From Liquorilactobacillus ghanensis DSM 18630 (lineage in GTDB: Bacteria > Bacillota > Bacilli > Lactobacillales > Lactobacillaceae), in contig NZ_AZGB01000022.1 in assembly GCF_001435235.1 (NCBI RefSeq), positions 1-64,000 on the forward strand: a stretch of 64,000 bases of DNA. The letters run 5' to 3'. Numbering within the stretch: position 1 is the first letter of the stretch; each line of letters begins with the position of its first letter. Under the pieces are notes generated by a model. It did no database searches, was not told the DNA's origin, and saw only the letters and a program-made list of their open reading frames with translations. The position numbers were made by a program, and so were the translations under genes. This document shows positions 44,038-51,922 of the stretch, one piece after another.

Positions 44038-44979
44038 ATGAAAGCAATTGGGTTTTACCAGTACGGTTCGGCAAAAGAATTACAAGAAATTGAATTACCA
44101 TTGCCTCATCCAGATTCTAAACAAGTAGTCGTTAAGTTAAAAGCAACTTCGATCAATCCGATCGATTGGAAATTGCGTCAGGGATATTTACAACAAATGT
44201 TCAAATGGCAATTTCCAATTGTTGTTGGTTGGGATGCAGCAGGAGTAATCACTGAAGTTGGTAGTGAAGTAACTGACTGGCATGTTGGCGATGAGGTTTT
44301 AGCTCGTCCAGACACAACTTCTCGAGGTACTTATGCGGAATATACATTAGTTGACCAGAACCTTTTAGCTCATAAACCGCAAAACGTTTCCTTTGAAGCT
44401 GCAGCAGCCGTTCCTTTGGCAGGCTTGACTGCTTGGCAGGCCTTGTTTGATTTTGGCAAATTAACAGCTGGTCAAAAGGTTTTGATTCAAGCTGGAGCTG
44501 GCGGTGTTGGCAGTTATGCAATCCAGTTTGCTAAACACTTTGGGGCGGAAGTTTGGACAACAGCTAGTGCTAACCATACAGAATTATTGAAGAAATTAGG
44601 TGCTGATCAAGTTATTGATTATCATCAGCCAACGGAAGTAGCAAAATTAAAAGACTTTGATTTGATTTTTGATACTTTAGGTGGAAAAAATCAAGTTGCT
44701 GCTTTTGCCTGGTTGAAAACTGGTGGTAAACAAATTTCAATTGCTGGTCAAGCTGAAGAAAGTGCTGGATTAGCTGCTAAAAATAACCAAGAGTTCAAGT
44801 CGATTTGGTTGCGTCCTGACGGCCAACAACTGCAAAAAATTGCTGATTTAATGGGAGCAGGAATTGTTGAATCACAAATCGGCAAAGTGTTACCGTTCTC
44901 TAAGGATGGTTTGATTACGGCGCATGAATTAAGTGAAACTAATCATGCAGAAGGTAAAATAGTAATTACCTTTGATTAA
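44038..44979 (+). CDS. NADP-dependent quinone oxidoreductase (MDR superfamily)
   Basis: A 313-residue zeta-crystallin-like reductase. It has SINPIDWKLRQGYL, VVGWDAAGVITEVGSEV, and the nucleotide loop LIQAGAGGVGSYAIQFAKH near residue 150, and there is no structural-zinc cluster. LKTGGKQISIAGQ and GKIVITFD close the fold. RBS GGAGG precedes ATG. It likely reduces quinones or enals with NADPH. It belongs to the same superfamily as the gene at 14731 but is only moderately similar. A strong terminator follows. Confidence 0.85.
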   Translation: MKAIGFYQYGSAKELQEIELPLPHPDSKQVVVKLKATSINPIDWKLRQGYLQQMFKWQFPIVVGWDAAGVITEVGSEVTDWHVGDEVLARPDTTSRGTYAEYTLVDQNLLAHKPQNVSFEAAAAVPLAGLTAWQALFDFGKLTAGQKVLIQAGAGGVGSYAIQFAKHFGAEVWTTASANHTELLKKLGADQVIDYHQPTEVAKLKDFDLIFDTLGGKNQVAAFAWLKTGGKQISIAGQAEESAGLAAKNNQEFKSIWLRPDGQQLQKIADLMGAGIVESQIGKVLPFSKDGLITAHELSETNHAEGKIVITFD

Positions 44980-44993
44980 AGAAAATAGTAATT

Positions 44994-45018
44994 AAAAAAG
45001 CCAATAATGGCTTTTTTT
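44994..45018. terminator. Terminator between convergent genes
   Basis: AAAAAAGCCA (44994-45003) pairs perfectly with TGGCTTTTTT (45008-45017) around a 4-nt loop. A and T runs on both sides let it work for the oxidoreductase (+) and the esterase (-). Confidence 0.9.
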
Positions 45019-45067
45019 ATTGGAGTAATAAAAGACTTTGAGTATATCATCTTTTTATTTTAGCTAG

Positions 45068-45874
45068 TTACAGTAAGATTTGATGTAACCAATTATTAGC
45101 TAGTTTGAACCAGCTGGCAACATGTGGATCAAGCATTCGCTGCTCTTGACCAGTTAAGTAATTGGCCAAAGCCATTCCGTGGGGGCCATGAGGATATAAA
45201 TGGTATTCAACTGGAATATGTTTTTTTTGCAGAGCGGCTACATAGGCGGTTGCATTAGTTGCGGGGACAATATTATCGTCAGCAGTTGCCCAGACAAAAG
45301 TTGGTACATTGGCAGCAGTAACATGCTGTTCAGCCGCATAAAAATCGGGTTTGTCGGTCCAAGCAGCTAATGCGGTGGTAGTTTTCGGAAAGCCAAGCGT
45401 TGGAGAAATTACCGGGTAACTTAAAATGGCAGCGTTAATAGCAATTGAATCCACTTGGCAACCTGAACTTTTAGCCAACCACCGACTGTGGCAATAATCA
45501 TTATAAAGTGCCGCTAGATGTCCACCGACTGAAAAACCGGCAATAGCAATTTGGTTTGGCTCAATGAACCAATCAGCCTCATGCTGTCGGATTAAAGCAA
45601 TTGTTTTAGCTAATTCGATCAGCGGCTGTGGTAAAAGCGGTCGGTGTTCATTTAAAAATGAATAACGCAAATAAAAGCTTTGAAACCCTTGGGCTGCAAA
45701 GGCTAGCTGAAGTGTCTCAGCTTGTTCGACCGGAATATGTGTGTAGGAACCACCGGGGATAACAATAATTGCCGGCAAACGCTTTAAACCGGTATGTGGA
45801 TCGGGTTTCTTGATGATACCTGAAAAATAGGGACCATTAGCAGCTGCAGTCAAAGTTTCTTTTATGATTTGCAT
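45068..45874 (-). CDS. Alpha/beta hydrolase (esterase/BD-FAE-like)
   Basis: A 268-residue hydrolase. GGAGG lies 8 bp before the ATG at 45874; the frame extends 15 codons further but without a ribosome site. It shows the oxyanion loop VIPGGSYTHI, the nucleophile Ser in IAGFSVGGHLAALY, the acid in WATADDNIVP and the His in YPHGPHGMAL, matching the BD-FAE/xylan-esterase group. It is cytosolic, with no signal peptide. It probably cleaves acetyl or feruloyl esters from sugars; the substrate is unproven. Confidence 0.85.
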   Translation of the reverse strand: MQIIKETLTAAANGPYFSGIIKKPDPHTGLKRLPAIIVIPGGSYTHIPVEQAETLQLAFAAQGFQSFYLRYSFLNEHRPLLPQPLIELAKTIALIRQHEADWFIEPNQIAIAGFSVGGHLAALYNDYCHSRWLAKSSGCQVDSIAINAAILSYPVISPTLGFPKTTTALAAWTDKPDFYAAEQHVTAANVPTFVWATADDNIVPATNATAYVAALQKKHIPVEYHLYPHGPHGMALANYLTGQEQRMLDPHVASWFKLANNWLHQILL

Positions 45875-46041
45875 TTCTACTACCTCCAATAATTGTTTTC
45901 CGTGTCCAAAGTATAACATGTTTAGTTATTTCGAACTGTTACAGATTTAATTTCAATTTGTTAATAATTGCCAAGGATATTATACCTCGATGTTGTTAGT
46001 AAGATTTATCTATAAATTACCATTTATAGGCACAAACATGC

Positions 46042-46084
46042 TTTACAATGATTGTTTTACAATCCATTGTAAAGCCGTTATACT
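46042..46084 (+). promoter_or_regulatory. Promoter with overlapping palindromic operator
   Basis: TTTACA (46056-46061), 17-bp spacer, TATACT (46079-46084) is a good promoter. Its -35 and spacer are covered by the perfect palindrome TTTACAATCCATTGTAAA (46056-46073). A further TTTACAAT at 46043 and the small palindrome ACAATGATTGT (46045-46055) give a second, overlapping site. A repressor of the yitT-like gene is likely, but its identity is unknown. Confidence 0.75.
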
Positions 46085-46127
46085 GATAAAGTATTTTATT
46101 AGAAAAGAGCGGGGAGAACTTTTTTGA

Positions 46128-46967
46128 ATGTTTAAATCTGAGAATTTAAAAAATCTGTCTTTAATTACTTTGGGCGCAATGATTTATGCAATAGCAATTA
46201 ATTATTTTTTGATTCCAACTAAATTAGGTGAAGGTGGAGTGACAGGGCTGACAACCATTGCATACTATACTTTAAATGTTCCGCCGTACTTGACTAATTT
46301 ATTTTTAAATGGACTGCTGCTATTAATTGGATATAAGTTTTTAAACCGACAGACAATCATTCGTTCAATTTGGGCGATTGTCTGGCTCTCAATTTTTTTG
46401 AGAATTCCGGTATTTTATACTTATCAAATATCAGAAACAATTATTCCGACATTAGCTGGGGGCTTTTTGACGGGAGTGGCAATGGGACTAATCTTAAATG
46501 CTGGTGGCTCAATTGCCGGCAGCACGATTCTTGGGCGGATTTTTAATAAGTATTTTGGAATGAAGATTGGCTCAGCAACACTTTTCTTTGATTTGGTTGT
46601 CGCAATTCCTTCAGTTTTTATAATTGGTTTTCAAAATATGCTGCTGACGGTATTGGAGCTTTATATTTCCGCACACTTGACTAATGTCTTTTTGGCACGT
46701 TTTGGTTCAAAAAAATCGATCAATATTATTTCAGATCAAACGGATTTGATTGCTGAAAAATTATCTACCGAACTACATCAAGGGGTCACCTTAATTAAAG
46801 CGACGGGCTATTATAGCAAAACTGCACGTCCGATTATTTACTTGATCTGTACTTCTAAACAATTAGCTGAGATTATTCCGTTAATTCGAGAAATTGATGC
46901 TCAAGCGTTAATTGTAGTCGATAATATTCGCAGTGTCAGAGCAGAAGAGTTGGATCGCTTGCTGTAA
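46128..46967 (+). CDS. YitT family membrane protein (DUF161/DUF2179)
   Basis: A 279-residue protein with five to six N-terminal helices and a soluble C-terminal DUF2179 domain (from about residue 200, with TELHQGVTLIKATGYYSKT). IPTKLGEGGVTGLTTIAYY, LAGGFLTGVAMGLILNAGGSIAGSTIL are the YitT hallmarks. GGGGAG lies 12 bp before ATG. Function in the family is unsettled. The palindromic operator in its promoter is the most informative context. Confidence 0.85.
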   Translation: MFKSENLKNLSLITLGAMIYAIAINYFLIPTKLGEGGVTGLTTIAYYTLNVPPYLTNLFLNGLLLLIGYKFLNRQTIIRSIWAIVWLSIFLRIPVFYTYQISETIIPTLAGGFLTGVAMGLILNAGGSIAGSTILGRIFNKYFGMKIGSATLFFDLVVAIPSVFIIGFQNMLLTVLELYISAHLTNVFLARFGSKKSINIISDQTDLIAEKLSTELHQGVTLIKATGYYSKTARPIIYLICTSKQLAEIIPLIREIDAQALIVVDNIRSVRAEELDRLL

Positions 46968-47009
46968 CCAAAATGATCTTGTATTAAATATTTTTGATAA
47001 TTTAAAGAT

Positions 47010-47047
47010 ACTGTCGCAAATATTGATTTTGCGGCAGTCTTTTTTTT
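47010..47047 (+). terminator. Terminator of the yitT-like gene
   Basis: ACTGTCGCAAA (47010-47020) pairs with TTTGCGGCAGT (47028-47038, one T-G pair) and is followed by a long T run. Confidence 0.9.
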
Positions 47048-47061
47048 GGAAAACGTTTTAA
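47048..47061 (+). promoter_or_regulatory. CRE-like site upstream of the dha operon
   Basis: GGAAAACGTTTTAA contains the CRE core AAACGTTT but departs from TGWNANCGNTNWCA at two positions. It lies about 80 bp before dhaK. Carbon catabolite control is plausible for glycerol/dihydroxyacetone use. Confidence 0.4.
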
Positions 47062-47138
47062 CATTGTAGTAGGCTGTATTTAGAGGTCTATCATAATTAC
47101 GTAAGGATTAATTTATATAATACGAGGAGTTGTCCACA

Positions 47139-48134
47139 ATGAAAAAGATCATTAATGATCCACAAGATGTTGTTGCTGAGATGGTTGATGGCATGGTAAG
47201 AGCTTATCCGCAATATGTTAAACAAATTCCTAAAACTTTTGTGATGGTTCGCAGCGACCAAGCTTCAATGAAAGGAAAAGTAGGAATTGTCAGCGGTGGT
47301 GGCAGCGGACATGAACCAACTCATGCGGGTTTTGTCGGTCAAGGAATGTTAAGTGCAGCAGTTGCCGGTCAAGTTTTTACATCACCGACTCCTGACCAGA
47401 TTTACGCAGCAATTAAAGCAGTTAATACCGGTAAAGGTGTCTTTTTAGTAATAAAAAATTACTCTGGCGATGTGATGAATTTTGATATGGCAAAAGATAT
47501 GGCTGAAATGGATGATATCCCTGTTAAGTCAATTGTGGTCGATGATGATATTGCGGTTGAAAACAGTCTCTATACCCAAGGAAAGCGCGGTGTAGCTGGA
47601 ACAGTCTTGATGCACAAAGTTTTAGGAGCGGCAGCTGATCAAGGGGCTTCTTTAGATGATTTGGAGCAATTAGCTAAGAATGTTTTACCACATATTAATA
47701 CGATTGCGGTGGCTTTAAGTGCAGCTACGGTACCAGAAGTCGGGAAACCGGGATTTGAATTAGCAGATGACGAAATCGAATACGGCGTTGGAATTCATAG
47801 TGAACCTGGATACCGACGGGAAAAAATTAAACCATCTAAAGAGTTGGCGGCAGAGTTAACAGCCAAGTTAACGGCCAGCTTAAAATTATCCAGCGATAAA
47901 AAATATGCTATTTTGGTTAATGGCATGGGAGCTACACCGTTGATGGAACAGTATATTTTTACCCATGACGTTTTAAACAAGTTGGCAGAAAAATCCATTA
48001 AACCGGTCTTTGTTAAGGTTGGCAACTATATGACGTCGCTTGATATGGCGGGAATTTCGCTAACTATTTTTGAATTAGCCAGCGAAAAATGGTTGGATTA
48101 TTTGAATTACCCAGTCAAAACGATTGCTTGGTAA
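47139..48134 (+). CDS. dhaK: Dihydroxyacetone kinase subunit DhaK
   Basis: A 331-residue subunit that binds dihydroxyacetone covalently. IVSGGGSGHEPTHAGFVGQGML near residue 50 is the substrate pocket, and H220 in GVGIHSEPGYRR fits the hemiaminal-forming His. ATG 47139 lies 9 bp after GAGGAG; a TTG nine bases earlier touches it. With DhaL and DhaM it makes dihydroxyacetone phosphate using PTS phosphate. It is the first gene of dhaKLM; no glycerol dehydrogenase is adjacent. Confidence 0.95.
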   Translation: MKKIINDPQDVVAEMVDGMVRAYPQYVKQIPKTFVMVRSDQASMKGKVGIVSGGGSGHEPTHAGFVGQGMLSAAVAGQVFTSPTPDQIYAAIKAVNTGKGVFLVIKNYSGDVMNFDMAKDMAEMDDIPVKSIVVDDDIAVENSLYTQGKRGVAGTVLMHKVLGAAADQGASLDDLEQLAKNVLPHINTIAVALSAATVPEVGKPGFELADDEIEYGVGIHSEPGYRREKIKPSKELAAELTAKLTASLKLSSDKKYAILVNGMGATPLMEQYIFTHDVLNKLAEKSIKPVFVKVGNYMTSLDMAGISLTIFELASEKWLDYLNYPVKTIAW

Positions 48135-48161
48135 ATAAAAAGTATTTGAGGAGGAGAAGTT

Positions 48162-48746
48162 ATGGAACTGACACTAGAAAATTATTTAGCTTGGATGCAA
48201 GATTTTGCGCAAAAAATTGCTGATAAAAAAGATTATCTGAGTGACTTGGACTCTAAGATCGGTGATGGCGATCATGGTAATAATATGGCACGTGGTTTAA
48301 AAGCGGTTAGTGAGGCTTTGGCAACTAAACCAGCCGATTTAACTTCGGCATTAAAAGTTACGGCAATGGCTTTAATTAGCAAAGTTGGTGGAGCGGCTGG
48401 TCCATTATATGGTACGGCCTTTTTGGAAATGGCCAAGCTCAGTTCAAAAACAGTTGATTTAAGTGAATTGATTACAGCGGCAGCAGCTGGTTTGCAAAAG
48501 CGTGGTGGAGCGCAGGCTGGTGATAAAACCATGGTCGATGTTTGGCTGCCAGTCAGGGATAATTTAAAAAATAGTCAACTAACAAGTGAAAAAATTGAAC
48601 AGGCAGTTAATAGTACTAAACAAATGGAAGCTAAAAAAGGACGTGCTTCTTATCTGGGAGAAAGATCTGTTGGCCATTTGGATCCAGGAGCGGTTTCCAG
48701 CGGATATTTATTTGAATCAATGCTGCAGACGGGAGTGATTAAATGA
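48162..48746 (+). CDS. dhaL: Dihydroxyacetone kinase subunit DhaL
   Basis: A 194-residue ADP-binding subunit. The Mg/ADP motif is DSKIGDGDHGNNMARG near residue 30. KVGGAAGPLYGTAF and the C-terminal YLGERSVGHLDPGAVSS complete the DhaL signature. RBS GAGGAGGAG. It transfers phosphate from DhaM to dihydroxyacetone held on DhaK. The stop overlaps dhaM by 4 bp. Confidence 0.95.
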   Translation: MELTLENYLAWMQDFAQKIADKKDYLSDLDSKIGDGDHGNNMARGLKAVSEALATKPADLTSALKVTAMALISKVGGAAGPLYGTAFLEMAKLSSKTVDLSELITAAAAGLQKRGGAQAGDKTMVDVWLPVRDNLKNSQLTSEKIEQAVNSTKQMEAKKGRASYLGERSVGHLDPGAVSSGYLFESMLQTGVIK

Positions 48747-49120
48747 GTTATGGAATTTTAATTGTTTCGCATGTCCCAGAAATAGCTGCCGGAGTACCTA
48801 AATTATTGCAGCAGGTTGCTACAGATGTTTCAATTACTGCTGCCGGTGGAACTGATGAACAAGAAATTGGAACTAGTTTGGAAAAAATCAATCAAGCAAT
48901 TGCAGCTAATCAAGCTGACGAGTTATTAGCTTTTTATGATTTGGGCAGTGCCAGAATGAATTTAGAGATGGCAGCAGAGATGACGACTAAGAAAATCCAT
49001 CTTTATGATACAGCTTTAGTAGAAAGTTCTTACGTTGCTGCTTCACTGCTTCAAGCTGGAGTCGCTTTAGCAGCTATTGAAAAGCAGTTGGAGCCGCTTA
49101 AAATTAAAGGAAATAATTAA
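48743..49120 (+). CDS. dhaM: PTS-dependent dihydroxyacetone kinase phosphotransferase DhaM
   Basis: A 125-residue EIIA(Man)-like protein. GILIVSHVPEIAAGV carries the phosphorylated His near residue 9, followed by AAGGTDEQEIGTS. It is the short form with the EIIA domain only, lacking the HPr-like and EI-like parts of the E. coli protein, as is usual in Gram-positive bacteria. The ATG overlaps the dhaL stop (ATGA). It draws phosphate from HPr. Confidence 0.92.
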   Translation: MSYGILIVSHVPEIAAGVPKLLQQVATDVSITAAGGTDEQEIGTSLEKINQAIAANQADELLAFYDLGSARMNLEMAAEMTTKKIHLYDTALVESSYVAASLLQAGVALAAIEKQLEPLKIKGNN

Positions 49121-49154
49121 TTAATAGCCAGTATAATATTCAAGTAATTTAAGA

Positions 49155-49188
49155 CTGTGATAGAATAAAATAAGTTACAGCCTTTTTT
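49155..49188 (+). terminator. Probable terminator of the dha operon
   Basis: CTGTGA (49155-49160) pairs with TTACAG (49175-49180) with one G-T pair, followed by CC and T6. The stem is short, so moderate confidence. Confidence 0.6.
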
Positions 49189-49257
49189 GGGGTCTAAATG
49201 ATGCGAGTAACATTATTAAACAACTACTATTAAATTTGTTGAGGAGTTTACTATCGA

Positions 49258-49926
49258 ATGAAAAGAAACTTGGGACTTAAAGTTTTAGTAATTATTTTGC
49301 TGATTGTCGGTTTGGGACTAGTTTTTAATCAGCAAATTGCCAATTTTTTGGTTAAACAAATGTCCAGCAGTGCTCTAACTGAAAAGACAACTAAAACAGT
49401 ACCTAAAAAGGGAAACTTCAATTTCAAAAAAGTTAAGCAAGCTGACAGTACCGCGATTGCTAAGGAAAGTTTAAATAGTCGGGCAACCGGCATGATTGGC
49501 AAAATCAGTTTGCCGGCGGTCGGTTTAAAGCTCCCGATTTTTTATGGTATCAGTAATGCTAATTTGTTGCGCGGAGCCGGAACGATGAAACCCGATCAAA
49601 AAATGGGACAAGGAAATTATGCTTTAGCTGGGCACCATATGAATAATCCCAATATTCTTTTTTCACCATTGGCCAAAGCTAAAATCGGTGAACTGGCTTA
49701 CTTGACAGATGGTAAAAAAGTTTATACTTATCGAATAACGGTGCGCAAAACCATTAGCAAGTATCAAGTTCAAGTAATTGATGATGTTCCCCAGCAAAAA
49801 TTGCTGACACTGGTTACTTGTGATCCAGTTCCCGGGGTAGCCCGTACGCCGTTGCGAATTTTACTTCAGGGAAAATTGCAGCGAGTAACTTCAATAAACA
49901 AGCAGACAAGTAAGATGTTTGAGTAA
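49258..49926 (+). CDS. srtA: Class A sortase
   Basis: A 222-residue membrane-anchored transpeptidase. One N-terminal helix (LKVLVIILLIVGLGLVF) anchors it. The catalytic domain has NYALAGHHM (His126 or 127), LLTLVTCDP (Cys188) and RTPLRILLQG with the Arg. GAGGAG precedes ATG by 11 bp. By family it links LPXTG proteins to peptidoglycan. The two surface proteins in this window have no LPXTG signal, so its substrates lie elsewhere. The DUF4422 gene begins 25 bp after its stop. Confidence 0.93.
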   Translation: MKRNLGLKVLVIILLIVGLGLVFNQQIANFLVKQMSSSALTEKTTKTVPKKGNFNFKKVKQADSTAIAKESLNSRATGMIGKISLPAVGLKLPIFYGISNANLLRGAGTMKPDQKMGQGNYALAGHHMNNPNILFSPLAKAKIGELAYLTDGKKVYTYRITVRKTISKYQVQVIDDVPQQKLLTLVTCDPVPGVARTPLRILLQGKLQRVTSINKQTSKMFE

Positions 49927-49951
49927 TGCAAATTCGAAAGCAGGTTGTTTT

Positions 49952-50767
49952 TTGAAAAGCGAAATATATATTATCAGTCATAAGAATTTAAAATTACCGC
50001 ATAATGAACTGTATTATCCTTTGCAAGTCGGGAAAAAATTTTTTCGTTATTCCGGATATCTGCAAGATGATACCGGTAATAATATTGCTGCCAAAAATCC
50101 TCATTATTGCGAGTTGACCGGACAGTATTGGGCCTGGAAGAATCGTTCCGCTGATGTGCAGGGAATCGTTCATTATCGTCGCTTTTTTGCAAATAATTTA
50201 GGACGAAATCAAGTGGTTGTCCAGCAACCGTTTAAATTTATTTTAGAAACTTCATTTTTGCAGCAGCTGCTGGATGAACATCAATTGATTTTACCACCCA
50301 AACAGACTTTTTTAGAGCCGAATCTGTGGTTGCATTATTGTTTTCAGCATCAAGCTGCTGGAATAAAGGCGGTCCGCTTGGTAATAAAAAATTCATTTCC
50401 GACATATCTGGCTGCTTTTGATCAGGTGATGTTTCATCAACGCAGTGCTCATATGTATAATATGCTGATTACTCGCCGAAATTTATTTGCAGCGTACAGC
50501 AGTTGGTTATTTGCTGTTTTAGCAGAGACGGAAAAAATACTTGATATTCGGTCATTTTCGGCTTATGAACAGCGGGTATTTGGTTTTTTGAGCGAATTTT
50601 TGCTGAATGTTTGGGTCGAAAAAAATAAAATTGATATTGTTGAGATCCCGTTGGTCTTTACCGAACATCGTAATTACTTCAATGAAGCAGTTCAATTTGT
50701 GCAACGCAGATTACATCAAAACAAGGCTGAAACTAACTTGTCAATAAAGAGTTCTAAATTTTATTGA
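49952..50767 (+). CDS. DUF4422 glycosyltransferase
   Basis: A 271-residue protein. TTG 49952 is used because AGCAGG lies 8 bp upstream; the frame opens earlier, at 49919, inside srtA but without a ribosome site. It begins EIYIISHKNLKLP and contains NPHYCELTGQYWAWKN and GIVHYRRFF, the DUF4422 pattern of polysaccharide glycosyltransferases, often galactosyl or glucosyl transferases in capsule clusters. There is no capsule cluster here. It is probably cotranscribed with srtA and may modify a wall glycan or glycoprotein. Confidence 0.8.
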   Translation: MKSEIYIISHKNLKLPHNELYYPLQVGKKFFRYSGYLQDDTGNNIAAKNPHYCELTGQYWAWKNRSADVQGIVHYRRFFANNLGRNQVVVQQPFKFILETSFLQQLLDEHQLILPPKQTFLEPNLWLHYCFQHQAAGIKAVRLVIKNSFPTYLAAFDQVMFHQRSAHMYNMLITRRNLFAAYSSWLFAVLAETEKILDIRSFSAYEQRVFGFLSEFLLNVWVEKNKIDIVEIPLVFTEHRNYFNEAVQFVQRRLHQNKAETNLSIKSSKFY

Positions 50768-50787
50768 AGATATCTAATAGAAAGGGC

Positions 50788-50816
50788 TTGCATAAAATGA
50801 ATTTAAGTTGTAATAT
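50788..50816 (+). promoter_or_regulatory. Candidate promoter of the beta-glucoside operon
   Basis: TTGCAT (50788-50793), 17-bp spacer, TAATAT (50811-50816); start near 50823, just before the RAT at 50828. The -10 is a moderate match. Confidence 0.5.
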
Positions 50817-50827
50817 AAAGTCATTGA

Positions 50828-50925
50828 AGGATTGTTACCGCTATCTAAGTGGGCAAAACCTGACACAGAATTTTATTAGTTATTTGGTTAGGGCTAATAA
50901 ACGTTTTTTGTGCTCAGGTTTTTTT
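50828..50925 (+). ncRNA. RAT antiterminator site with overlapping terminator 1
   Basis: AGGATTGTTAC ... GGGCAAAACCTGA (50828-50863) matches the LicT/BglG ribonucleic antiterminator. AAAACCTGA (50855-50863) also pairs with TCAGGTTTT (50914-50922), aided by CACA/TGTG, to form a terminator with a T run. RAT and terminator are mutually exclusive. The switch controls licT, whose product binds RAT. Confidence 0.9.
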
Positions 50926-50951
50926 ATTGCCAGGGTTTGGGGAAGTGATCT

Positions 50952-51803
50952 ATGAAAATCATTAAGATTTTTAATAATAATGTTGTACTGGCCGATCAAA
51001 ATAATCATCAGATTGTTTTAATTGGTAAAGGACTTGGTTTTCAAAAAAAGCCAGGGATGGATGTTCAAAGTGAAAAAATTGAGCAGGTTTATGCACCAAC
51101 TGAAGGTAAGTGGTTCAATTTATTTAATGACCTGATCAAAAATATTTCACCAGAATATTTAGAGATAGCAGCACAAATCATTCACTTAGCCGAAACGGAG
51201 CTGAAAACCAAGTTTAATGAATATTTGTTGATTTCTTTGATGGATCATATTCATTTTGCGGTTGTTCGGCATCGGCAAAAAATTGATATTCATAATGAGA
51301 TCTTGTGGGAGGTGAAGCATTATTATCCGACAGAGTTCCAAGTCGGAAAAGCAGCATTGGTAATTATCAAGCAGCGCTTACAAGTTGAATTAACAGATGA
51401 TGAAGCCGGTTTCATTGCACTTAAATTTGTTGAAAATGGTCTAAATCATCCGCAAAATTATGATACAGTAGCCTTAACCAAAATGATTGGTGATGTAATT
51501 CAAATTGTTCAATTTCAGCTTCAAGTTACCTTAGATACTGATTCAATCAGTTATCGCCGCTTCTTAGTTCATCTGCGTTTTTTGGCAGAGCGGATAATCA
51601 AGCCGCGTTCTAAAAGTTCATCTAGCAGCGAGGATGACATCTTTTTGTTTGAACATATTAAAAAAAAGTATCCAACTGCTTTTGCCTGTACACAAAAGGT
51701 GGTGGACTTTATCGCTGATTCTTTGCACCAGCAATTATCATATAATGAACAAGTTTACTTAACAATTCATGTTCAACGAATTATTAATGAATTAACTAAA
51801 TAA
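50952..51803 (+). CDS. licT: BglG/LicT family transcription antiterminator
   Basis: A 283-residue RNA-binding regulator. Residues 1-60 form the CAT domain (IIKIFNNNVVLADQNNHQIVLIGKGLGFQKKPG). Two PTS regulation domains follow, with conserved His in LISLMDHIHFAVVRHR (PRD1) and FLVHLRFLAERI (PRD2). GGGGAAG precedes ATG. It stabilises the two RAT hairpins at 50828 and 51808 when beta-glucosides are present, and is phosphorylated by BglP and HPr. It is first in the licT-bglP-bglA operon and controls itself. Confidence 0.93.
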   Translation: MKIIKIFNNNVVLADQNNHQIVLIGKGLGFQKKPGMDVQSEKIEQVYAPTEGKWFNLFNDLIKNISPEYLEIAAQIIHLAETELKTKFNEYLLISLMDHIHFAVVRHRQKIDIHNEILWEVKHYYPTEFQVGKAALVIIKQRLQVELTDDEAGFIALKFVENGLNHPQNYDTVALTKMIGDVIQIVQFQLQVTLDTDSISYRRFLVHLRFLAERIIKPRSKSSSSSEDDIFLFEHIKKKYPTAFACTQKVVDFIADSLHQQLSYNEQVYLTIHVQRIINELTK

Positions 51804-51807
51804 TCAG

Positions 51808-51896
51808 GGATTGTTACTATTCAATTAGGCAAGACCCAAATATTTTCGTTTGAATGACGACTGTGGCCGTTGTAGCGAAAGTATTTGGGTTTTTCT
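51808..51896 (+). ncRNA. RAT antiterminator site with overlapping terminator 2
   Basis: GGGATTGTTAC ... AGGCAAGACC (51808-51837) is a second RAT. Its 3' end overlaps a 15-bp terminator stem (51835-51849 with 51877-51891) followed by a T run. It sits between licT and bglP, so LicT gates the structural genes separately from its own gene. Confidence 0.92.
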
Positions 51897-51922
51897 TTTA
51901 AAAAAATTTCGAGGTGAGTTAA

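Noticed and set aside
50764-50955. 63-codon frame between the DUF4422 gene and licT
   Set aside because: It covers the promoter, RAT and terminator of the bgl operon and has no sensible protein features.
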